Shown here one piece after another: positions 1 through 6,761 of a DNA stretch of 12,614 nucleotides. The first letter of the stretch is position 1. Each line of letters starts with the position of its first letter. Below the pieces are notes generated by a model. It did not search any database. It was not told where the DNA came from and saw only the letters and a list, made by a program, of their open reading frames with translations. Both the position numbers and the translations under genes were made by a program. Origin of the DNA: a bacterium. Its GTDB lineage: Bacteria > Auribacterota > UBA3054 > B51-G9. The stretch is taken from assembly GCA_029933535.1 (NCBI GenBank), contig JAOZNZ010000039.1, positions 1-12,614 on the forward strand. Reading direction: 5' to 3'.

Positions 1-3000
1 GATCCGAAAGAATATAATGCGGAACATTTGAAAGGAGATGACCGTAAATTCAGCAGTATGACTGAACTTATGAACGCATTAACAGGCGATAAAAATAAAA
101 TATCATTGAATACTCAAAATCAAATGATGCGTGAAATCCCACACCGGGCAACAATATATTCCTGTGATATGCCTGGCTCAGCAACATTGCCTAACGAAAC
201 TCCTTCTGACATTAATTGTATGACAACTCGTGAATGCAGAAGATTACTGATAAAAGCTAATGCAGTGAATCCTTTCGAGCCGAATTCCGTAAAACAAATG
301 CAACTTGCTGCAAATTTAATTGATTATCGTGATGAAAATCATGTGCTTTCAACTCTTGGCTCAACTTATGGCGTCGAAGCGATCTGTTTTAATGAAATTC
401 TCGCGAACGATGAAACAACTACAATTGACCCTTCTTACGCCATGGCTCCATTTGTCACAAAAAGCTATTGGAGGGAAATTTGCGGAAGTTCCGACGGCGG
501 GAGAATGCTTCATCTGGTTGATATGATTTATAACGCCGTTCCTGCTGACGCGCAGAATGCTTACGCGATTGATCCGCGTAAAGCGTGGAGAATTGATCCT
601 GAGAAAAATATTGGGAAAATAAGATTTCTTTCCGGTGATAAAGCAGTTATTACATTTCCACAGGCAATTGGTAAAAAGGGCACCAGGCTTTCTGTTACTA
701 CTTATTATAACACAGTTATACCTGAAAAGTTGCCGGGACCTTCGTCAAGGCCGGGGTTGAGATGGTCAAAAGCAACGGGAATATTGGGTAGCGGAAGTGA
801 ACAGGAAACTCTATATCGTGATCTGCTAAAGGTATTGAAAAAATTAAATAGCACCGATGGAGATCGCCCTCGTTTTCCCAAAAACTATTTCAGAAATTCA
901 TTATTGAATATTTATCAATGGGCTAATGATATTAACAATGATAATCACGCGATAGGTTGTTTTAAAATCCTTTCGGGTGATCAGAGAGAAATTACAATCA
1001 GTACAAAAGATTATAATAGCCCAAATGTAAAGTTTTCTCCGGAAACAACTAACGAATATCCTAATTTAAGCATTACTGTTAATTCATGGAGCCCGGTTTA
1101 TCCTTCTGCAAATGTACCAAGAGCAAACAGAACTTATCTTTTAAGAGCGAGAAAGCCCGAATCGGGAAAATATTTTAAAATTATGATTGTACGTCCGGCA
1201 AAAGGACGTTATAGCAATATTGCCGGTTATCCTGATGAACTCGGTGTTTCAGGTAATATTGACGGAAGTTTTACTTCTGATAAAGATTTTGAAAAACTTT
1301 GGGTGTATAATGACGGAAAACCCGTAAAAACAAAAGCCGGCGGGTGGATGAAAATAATGATTACATCTTCACCTGAAGCAGATGTTACAAAAAGAAACGG
1401 ACAATTTATTTCTTATATTAGAATCTTAGGAGCCGAAGTGGTGGAAATGTATAACGCTTCCGCGACGCCTATTTCTCTTGCAAACTGGAGAGTGATTTGT
1501 AATACCGGAAGTCTTGCCACTCAAATCGGCAGAATACGCAGCACGGAATATTATGACCAGAAATTAAGACGTGGAATTGTTGATGATAATCCGGTAGTTC
1601 AGCCCCGTGGACATTTTTATCTTGTAAACGACAAAAGATTATTTGACGCGAATTACGGAAATGCTGATGAAAAATGGGGTTCAGCCGCAAACGAACAAGT
1701 GCCTGTTTTTCAAATGGACGAACAGAATTGGGGAGTAACTTATAAGATCAAAAGCACAAGAATGTCTTATGGTGAAGGACCAAATAAAGACAGATGGGGT
1801 TATATCATTAATATTGATGAAAATGGTCTTGATAAAGAAATATTTAACCTTGAAACAATTAAATTCGTTGATAAAGAAGGTGTAGATGATGACAATTCGT
1901 GGAATAATGTTATGGCACCGGTGCTTTCTCATTTTATTTATAAAAAAAATGAAATATTTATAAGACCTATCGGCCCTGATAACGTTATCCAAAAAGGCGA
2001 ATTAGTTGGCAAATCTATTATGGTTCTTGGAATGCCGCACAGTGGAGGAATCGTTTCTTTAACTCTAAAAAACGAATACGATCAGGTCTGCGCGAGAACT
2101 GTTGATTACGGTAAAGTTGATGTTGATGAACTTGAAGTAAGCACGGAAAAAATTGATCCCACAAAAAACACCTGGATTAAAAGACAAGAACCTTCTATCG
2201 GTGGTACGGAAAACAAGGCCGGGAATCGTGCTATGCATACACATCATAATGATAAATTCTTTATTAAAAATGGCCCTTATTGCAGTATTGGTGAAGCGCG
2301 TAACATTTCCACAGGTAATGATTTCGAGCGGCTCGGGGGTAGCGGTGATATTTCTAAAGGTGTGTCCGCGTTCCGTGCTCTCTCAAAATATATGTCTTCA
2401 TCTCATAAGCGTCTTGAATCTTGTCTTGGCGATGTAACACGAGTTGGTTGGAATCAGGCTTATGATGAAGTGGCAAGGTCATCGTTAAGGTCCGTACAAG
2501 CCAAAACCGGCGGATGGAAACTAAATAAATGGGCAGGGCATACACTTCGTTTCCTTACAGGACCATTACGCGGCGAGAAATATCCAATAATTTCTAATTC
2601 AAAAAAAACTATTATTCTCGCGGAAAAAAACACAAAAAATATTCCGCGTTCAGCGCCGAACAGAAAAGCTGTAAAACCCAATGCAGGTGATAAATTTACG
2701 ATTGGCCCGGGTTATGCTACACCAATGTGCTATACAAGAAAAAGCGGTGAGTCAGCAACATGGACATGGGAAAACGTGATATCTTTTCCCGGAACGTATG
2801 ATTTATATATTTATGGTCTTAATGACGCAATTGACACGACAGAATTTCTTGAAGAAAATAATAATGTGTCACTTGATGTTGAAGTTTGGAATTATGAAAC
2901 TAAAGAATTTGATATACTGAAAAAACGCGGGCAGTACGGTAAACAAGATTCTTTTAATGCAGGCAAAATTAAACCGGAAAATATTTCAGGAGACGGCAGC

Positions 3001-3537
3001 ATTAAAATCAGATTGACCGCTCATAATGTTATTGAACGAAATATTGATGATAAAACCGGTAAAACAATGGTTGGATCAGGTGGTAAACAAACAGGTATAG
3101 CATGGTTTAATTATGCTGTTGTAACCCCTGTTCCTGTGCCCGGAAGAGTTAACATAAATACCGCACAGCCACGCTTGCTTGCAAGTTTACCCGGAATGAA
3201 TTCAGAAATTGCAAAGAATATTTTTGAAGGTCTTGATAGAAATAATAAAAAAACTTTAAAGCCTTATCAAAACCTTGGAGATGTATTGAAGGTAAAAAAT
3301 ATGACGCCTGATATTTTTGAAAGATGTGTTAATATTTTATCTCTTGACTCAACCTTTTTTACTGTTGAAGTAGAAGCACAATTACTAAAAAAGAATCTTT
3401 CTAAAGAAAAAATAATTCCGGATGTTAATTCAGTTACAGCCACGAGAATCAAACGATTTGTAATTAATGCTGACAGAACGGAAAGAGGTAATATAGATAT
3501 CTATGAACTGGAAAGATATCCTGTAAGACAAAGATAA
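1..3537 (+). CDS. Large GspK-like protein with lamin-tail-like region (5' end missing)
   Basis: The reading frame is open from base 1 with no convincing start, so the N-terminus lies upstream; about 1,178 codons are visible. Near nt 307-345 is AANLIDYRDENH, which resembles the 'NLIDWxDxDD' segment of GspK-type minor pseudopilins. It is followed at about nt 370-411 by GVEAICFNEILAND and at about nt 1435-1494 by EMYNASATPISLANWRV, both like the start and core of lamin-tail (LTD) beta-sandwich domains. The end (about nt 3139-3390) reads PGRVNINTAQPRLLASLPGM and then a DxxFFTVEVEAQ strand. That is the helix-hairpin-helix plus 'S-x-x-F-x-V' arrangement of the GspK C-terminus. GspK proteins cap the pseudopilus of type II secretion systems and are usually about 300-350 residues, so this is a much enlarged relative. 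The N-terminal pilin helix would be off the window. A role in a pilus- or secretion-like envelope machine is inferred. Its stop is followed by a new promoter, so it probably ends an upstream operon. Confidence 0.72.
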   Translation, partial: DPKEYNAEHLKGDDRKFSSMTELMNALTGDKNKISLNTQNQMMREIPHRATIYSCDMPGSATLPNETPSDINCMTTRECRRLLIKANAVNPFEPNSVKQMQLAANLIDYRDENHVLSTLGSTYGVEAICFNEILANDETTTIDPSYAMAPFVTKSYWREICGSSDGGRMLHLVDMIYNAVPADAQNAYAIDPRKAWRIDPEKNIGKIRFLSGDKAVITFPQAIGKKGTRLSVTTYYNTVIPEKLPGPSSRPGLRWSKATGILGSGSEQETLYRDLLKVLKKLNSTDGDRPRFPKNYFRNSLLNIYQWANDINNDNHAIGCFKILSGDQREITISTKDYNSPNVKFSPETTNEYPNLSITVNSWSPVYPSANVPRANRTYLLRARKPESGKYFKIMIVRPAKGRYSNIAGYPDELGVSGNIDGSFTSDKDFEKLWVYNDGKPVKTKAGGWMKIMITSSPEADVTKRNGQFISYIRILGAEVVEMYNASATPISLANWRVICNTGSLATQIGRIRSTEYYDQKLRRGIVDDNPVVQPRGHFYLVNDKRLFDANYGNADEKWGSAANEQVPVFQMDEQNWGVTYKIKSTRMSYGEGPNKDRWGYIINIDENGLDKEIFNLETIKFVDKEGVDDDNSWNNVMAPVLSHFIYKKNEIFIRPIGPDNVIQKGELVGKSIMVLGMPHSGGIVSLTLKNEYDQVCARTVDYGKVDVDELEVSTEKIDPTKNTWIKRQEPSIGGTENKAGNRAMHTHHNDKFFIKNGPYCSIGEARNISTGNDFERLGGSGDISKGVSAFRALSKYMSSSHKRLESCLGDVTRVGWNQAYDEVARSSLRSVQAKTGGWKLNKWAGHTLRFLTGPLRGEKYPIISNSKKTIILAEKNTKNIPRSAPNRKAVKPNAGDKFTIGPGYATPMCYTRKSGESATWTWENVISFPGTYDLYIYGLNDAIDTTEFLEENNNVSLDVEVWNYETKEFDILKKRGQYGKQDSFNAGKIKPENISGDGSIKIRLTAHNVIERNIDDKTGKTMVGSGGKQTGIAWFNYAVVTPVPVPGRVNINTAQPRLLASLPGMNSEIAKNIFEGLDRNNKKTLKPYQNLGDVLKVKNMTPDIFERCVNILSLDSTFFTVEVEAQLLKKNLSKEKIIPDVNSVTATRIKRFVINADRTERGNIDIYELERYPVRQR

Positions 3538-3569
3538 TTAGTTGCTAAAAACAAAAAATAACGACCCGT

Positions 3570-3598
3570 TTGACTTTATACGAGTATTTGAATATAAT
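3570..3598 (+). promoter_or_regulatory. Strong sigma70-type promoter
   Basis: TTGACT at 3570-3575 is separated by exactly 17 bases from TATAAT at 3593-3598. This matches the housekeeping consensus at 11 of 12 positions with optimal spacing. Transcription would start near 3605, giving a leader of about 55 nt before the ATG at 3661. It lies in the 123-bp gap after the large GspK-like gene and is the best promoter seen in the window, so it probably drives the enzyme cluster. Bacteroidetes promoters (-33 TTTG, -7 TAnnTTTG) look different, so this also bears on the taxonomy. Confidence 0.72.
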
Positions 3599-3660
3599 AT
3601 TTAACAAGTTTTAATTGTATATAATAAATTAAATTGTTTTTAAAACATAATTGTAATATT

Positions 3661-4674
3661 ATGAGAATTGCAAACATAGGCGGATACGGACATTCAGTTT
3701 GTGTGTTTGATGAAATACTACAAACGGATGAAGCAAAACTTGTTGCTTTTGCTCCGGCTTATGCCGGCGAAGATACTTCTATTGTAACTTCTCATAAAAT
3801 TTATAATGATAATATTCTTTATTATGATAATTACGAAGAAATGCTTGAAAAAGAAAAACCGGATGTTGTAATTGTAAGCACAAGATTGGACAAAATCGCT
3901 GAAGTAGCAATTTATGCTGCTAATTGCGGCTCCCATTTGATTTGTGAAAAACCTTTAGCAATAAACCATAATGATTTAGAAAATTTGTACGGTGCTGTCA
4001 AGAAAAATAATATAAAACTTATGGCTATGCTTTCGATGAGAGCGGAACAACCTTTCATTGCAGCACGAGAGATATACCAAAGCGGAAAAATAGGTGAAGC
4101 TGTTTTAATTAACAGCAGAAAATCATATAAATGGGGAACTCGACCAGAATGGTTTGGTGATAAATCTAAATATGGAGGAACTATCGGATGGGTAGGTATT
4201 CATGCTTTAGATTTTATTAATTTTATCACGGAGCTTGATTTTGTTTCCGTTGCTGCTATGCAGAACAATTTTTCTCATTCCGAAAGAAAAGATTGTGAAG
4301 ATAATTGTGTATTAATTCTTGAAATGAATAACGGTGGGCACGCGACAGTGAGCGTAGATTTTTTCAGGCCAAAATTTGCTGAAACTCATGGTGACGACTG
4401 GATAAGAATTGTGGGAACAAAAGGTGTTCTCGAAGCTAGCACGGCGAATAATAACTGTGTTATAATTACAAGCGAAGAGAAAAAAACTATAATTCCGGAA
4501 AATGTTGAAAATAAAATCTTTAAATACTTTTTAAACAGCTTGATTCGGAAAACTGAACCGGAAATATCGATGGAAATTCCTTTTATGCTTACAAATGTCT
4601 GCCTGACAGCACAGGAAGCAGCCGAAAATAAAACAGTAAACAAATTAAAAAAAAATATAAAAAACGATGAATAG
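3661..4674 (+). CDS. Gfo/Idh/MocA-family NAD(P)-dependent oxidoreductase (first copy)
   Basis: The predicted protein has 337 residues. The ATG at 3661 is chosen because the protein then begins directly with the Rossmann strand (RIANIGGYGHS, residues 2-12); the in-frame TTG at 3634 would only add a short unmatched extension. The family signature CEKPL is at residues 95-99 (EKP 96-98, Lys97 being the usual catalytic or cofactor-contacting lysine). GGTIGWVGIHALDF at 172-185 supplies the conserved His181 of the C-terminal alpha/beta domain. These enzymes oxidise or reduce hydroxyls of sugars, inositols and sugar acids in the cytoplasm. Length and domain order are normal for the family. The nucleotide loop is GGYGHS rather than a textbook GxGxxG, so cofactor preference cannot be told. 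It is the first gene after the 3570-3598 promoter, and its last 8 bases overlap the start of the isomerase gene, so the two are probably translationally coupled. The exact substrate is unknown. Confidence 0.85.
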   Translation: MRIANIGGYGHSVCVFDEILQTDEAKLVAFAPAYAGEDTSIVTSHKIYNDNILYYDNYEEMLEKEKPDVVIVSTRLDKIAEVAIYAANCGSHLICEKPLAINHNDLENLYGAVKKNNIKLMAMLSMRAEQPFIAAREIYQSGKIGEAVLINSRKSYKWGTRPEWFGDKSKYGGTIGWVGIHALDFINFITELDFVSVAAMQNNFSHSERKDCEDNCVLILEMNNGGHATVSVDFFRPKFAETHGDDWIRIVGTKGVLEASTANNNCVIITSEEKKTIIPENVENKIFKYFLNSLIRKTEPEISMEIPFMLTNVCLTAQEAAENKTVNKLKKNIKNDE

Positions 4675-5437
4675 TAAAATTCTTTCAGGCTTAACATCAA
4701 TAACTTTTCGTGAACTTAGTCCGGGAAAAATTATTGATCTTACTGTGCAAGCGGGCTTAGATGGAATAGAATGGGGCGGAGATATTCATGTTCCGCATGG
4801 TGATATAAAAACGGCACGCGAAATAAATAAAATGACTGTTGATGCCGGTCTTGACATTATAGCTTACGGTTCATATTTCCGTTTGGGAAATATTTCTTCA
4901 AAAAGTCCTGACTTTCAAGCTGTTTTAGATTCCGCTGTTGCTCTTCAAGCATCAGTTATTCGCGTTTGGGCTGGAGATAAAGGTTCTGCAGAATCTGATA
5001 CAGCTTATTGGGAGAAAGTTATTGATGAAACAAAAAACGTCGCAAAAATAGCTGCAGAAGCTAATATCGAAATTGCTTTTGAATCTCATTTGAATTCATT
5101 AACAGATACCGGCGAATCATCAGTGAAGTTGCTTAAGGCGGTAAACTGTGAAAATGTAAAAACTTATTGGCAGCCTCTTCCTGAACTTTCCGATGAAGAT
5201 AATTTAGAGGACATTGACCTCATTTTACCATGGCTGAGAAATGTTCATGTTTTTCAGTGGTTACCTGAAGATTACACAAGATGTCCTTTGTCTGACGGTA
5301 AAGAAAAATGGGCAAAATATTTTAATAAAATATCAAATATGAAGAAAGATGTTTATGCAATTTTTGAATTTGTAAAGGATGATTCTCCTGAACAATTTTT
5401 AACTGATGCTGAAACACTTAAACGACTAATTAGATAA
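4667..5437 (+). CDS. TIM-barrel sugar isomerase/epimerase (xylose isomerase-like, AP endonuclease 2 fold)
   Basis: The 256-residue length is typical of cytoplasmic sugar-phosphate isomerase/epimerase family barrels. GLDGIEWGGDIHVPHGD (residues 30-46) is the first conserved block. AFESH (137-141), NVHVFQW (192-198) and AIFEF (231-235) give the expected metal-site residues Glu139, His194 and Glu234. The remaining ligand, usually Asp after the fifth strand in D-tagatose 3-epimerase relatives, appears to be replaced: the region reads TYWQPLP, with Gln169. Either the metal site is modified or a different residue coordinates. The family catalyses aldose-ketose isomerisation, epimerisation or related eliminations. 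The ATG overlaps the last codons of the upstream oxidoreductase in the sequence ATGAATAG, which indicates coupling and a shared substrate pathway. No Shine-Dalgarno sequence precedes it. The specific reaction cannot be assigned. Confidence 0.8.
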   Translation: MNSKILSGLTSITFRELSPGKIIDLTVQAGLDGIEWGGDIHVPHGDIKTAREINKMTVDAGLDIIAYGSYFRLGNISSKSPDFQAVLDSAVALQASVIRVWAGDKGSAESDTAYWEKVIDETKNVAKIAAEANIEIAFESHLNSLTDTGESSVKLLKAVNCENVKTYWQPLPELSDEDNLEDIDLILPWLRNVHVFQWLPEDYTRCPLSDGKEKWAKYFNKISNMKKDVYAIFEFVKDDSPEQFLTDAETLKRLIR

Positions 5438-5448
5438 TTAATCTAATT
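5428..5448. repeat. Hairpin overlapping a stop codon
   Basis: AATTAGAT (5428-5435) and ATCTAATT (5441-5448) are perfect inverted repeats around the loop AATTA. The stop codon of the isomerase gene (5435-5437) lies at the stem-loop junction. The stem is all weak pairs apart from one G-C and has no clean T-run after it, so terminator function is doubtful. It belongs with the other palindromic sequences that sit at gene ends in this window. Confidence 0.5.
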
Positions 5449-5451
5449 TCT

Positions 5452-5479
5452 AAGAACCAAGAACCAAGAACCAAGAATA
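5452..5479. repeat. Tandem 7-mer repeat AAGAACC, about 3.5 copies
   Basis: Three exact copies of AAGAACC (5452-5458, 5459-5465, 5466-5472) are followed by the degenerate copy AAGAATA (5473-5479). The array fills the space where a ribosome-binding site would be and ends two bases before the ATG at 5482. The purine-rich AAGAA might serve weakly in ribosome recruitment, but no GGAGG-like sequence is present. The copy number could vary by slippage. Confidence 0.85.
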
Positions 5480-5481
5480 AT

Positions 5482-6633
5482 ATGAATGTTTTTAAAGAAT
5501 CTAATATTGGTAACCTGACTACTGTCAACAAACTCGTTTCGCAGCCTATGGAAGGCAATGACGCAGTTGATGGAGGAAAGCCTTCCGAAAGAACTATCGA
5601 CAGGTACAACAGACTTGCACATGGAAACTGGGGTGTGGTAATTGTTGAAGCAATATCTGTGGTAGACACTTCTCTGGCGCGTATAAACGGATTAATTTTA
5701 AACGAAAAGAATCTTGATGATTTTAAAAGGCTTGTTGATGAGTTTAAAAAAATAAATAATGAAACTGTTCTTCTTTTCCAGGTTACACATACCGGAATGA
5801 AAAGCGGCAATTTTTCCGAAAAAGTTACCTTGTGTCCCGGACAAAGCAGTGAATACAGATATTTATCAACTGATGATATAGAAGAAATCAAACAAAGTTT
5901 TATAAACGCTATTTTACTTGCTGAAAAAGTTGGCGCGGATGGAATTGACCTTAAAATGTGTCACGGTTATTTTGGTGCTGAAATGTTAAGGCCAATGAAT
6001 ACAAGAAACGATAAATGGGGAGGTTCATTTGAAAACAGAACACAATTTCTATCCGAAATTATTCCTGAAATAAAATCAAAGCTTAAAAATCAAAACTTTA
6101 TTTTAGGCTCCAGAATCTCTATGTATGAAGCTATAAGAGGCGGCTGTGGAACAAATACACCGGATGAAATAACAGAAGATTTAACCGAGCAGGGAAAAAT
6201 CATTGAATTAATGAGTTCTCTCGGAATGGATTATGTGAATGTGTCTGCCGGAATACCCGGTGTAACTTCTGAGATTACGCGTCCGACAAATGGTTCAAAA
6301 AATTTATATTTGAATCATTTCAGATATACCAAATATGCTAAGGAAATATTAGAAAAAATAAATTCCGAAATGAAAGTGATAGGTTCAGCATATTCGATTT
6401 TAAAAGAAGATGCTGTAAATTACGCGAATGAAAATATCAAAAAAAATTATACAGATTTTGCCGGTTTTGGAAGGATGTCATTTTCAGACCCGCTTTATCC
6501 AAAAAAATTAATGGATAATGAAAAAACAAATTATTGTAATGTTTGTTCAGGCTGTTCAAAATTAATGGTTAAACAGCTTAACACCGGTTGCATTATTTAC
6601 GATGATTATTATAAAAAATTAATTAGTGGTTGA
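5482..6633 (+). CDS. Old Yellow Enzyme-type NADH:flavin oxidoreductase with a 4Fe-4S cysteine motif
   Basis: The 383-residue protein is a single FMN-binding TIM barrel. Visible blocks are KLVSQPMEGNDAV near residues 17-29, LFQVTHTG (98-105), GIDLKMCHGYFGAE (154-167), GGSFENR (180-186) and GFGRMSFSDPLYPKKL (about 328-343), the last being the FMN-phosphate and C-terminal barrel region. The end carries four cysteines (C352, C355, C358, C370) spaced C-x2-C-x2-C-x11-C. This is close to the 4Fe-4S motif of 2,4-dienoyl-CoA reductase, trimethylamine dehydrogenase and the bile-acid enzyme BaiCD. Those relatives continue with an FAD/NAD(P)H-binding half; here the protein stops about 13 residues after the last cysteine, so electrons must come from a partner. 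The common active-site pair HxxH/N is KMCH here. Reduction of an activated C=C bond or dehydrogenation is likely, and the substrate is unknown. It lies 44 bp after the isomerase gene, and the adjoining FAD protein is a possible partner. Confidence 0.85.
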   Translation: MNVFKESNIGNLTTVNKLVSQPMEGNDAVDGGKPSERTIDRYNRLAHGNWGVVIVEAISVVDTSLARINGLILNEKNLDDFKRLVDEFKKINNETVLLFQVTHTGMKSGNFSEKVTLCPGQSSEYRYLSTDDIEEIKQSFINAILLAEKVGADGIDLKMCHGYFGAEMLRPMNTRNDKWGGSFENRTQFLSEIIPEIKSKLKNQNFILGSRISMYEAIRGGCGTNTPDEITEDLTEQGKIIELMSSLGMDYVNVSAGIPGVTSEITRPTNGSKNLYLNHFRYTKYAKEILEKINSEMKVIGSAYSILKEDAVNYANENIKKNYTDFAGFGRMSFSDPLYPKKLMDNEKTNYCNVCSGCSKLMVKQLNTGCIIYDDYYKKLISG

Positions 6634-6673
6634 TAGAAAATGCTTGACGAAAAAAGTTGACAGAACTAACAAA

Positions 6674-6705
6674 TTTTGTCGAACAAAAATGTGGTATGCA
6701 ATAAT
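6674..6705 (+). promoter_or_regulatory. Possible promoter with operator-like palindrome
   Basis: In the 128-bp gap before the FAD protein, TTTTGT-CGA-ACAAAA (6674-6688) is a perfect 6-bp inverted repeat. It overlaps a weak -35 candidate TTGTCG (6676-6681). Eighteen bases later, AATAAT (6700-6705) is preceded by TGC (6697-6699), an extended -10 arrangement. Transcription would start near 6712. The palindrome is placed where a repressor could block the polymerase. The -35 match is only 4 of 6 bases, so the call is tentative. Confidence 0.33.
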
Positions 6706-6761
6706 ATTTGTAAATTTAAGCCCTGAAAGAGCAAAATTTCATATATAAACTTTACAAAAAA

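Noticed and set aside
31..60. AAGGAGATGA as a ribosome-binding site with the gene starting at ATG 58 (or TTG 28)
   Set aside because: The reading frame is open back to base 1, the spacing to ATG 58 is about 20 nt, and no other gene in the window uses such a site; it is better read as coding sequence of a truncated gene.
1469..2681. Several open frames of 60-100 codons on the minus strand within the large first gene
   Set aside because: They are antisense to a well-supported coding frame, overlap one another, and show no recognisable motifs.
5430..5891. 153-codon open frame on the minus strand over the start of the Old Yellow Enzyme gene
   Set aside because: It is antisense to conserved OYE motifs and shows no domain; its N-terminal half only mirrors the other strand's codon pattern.
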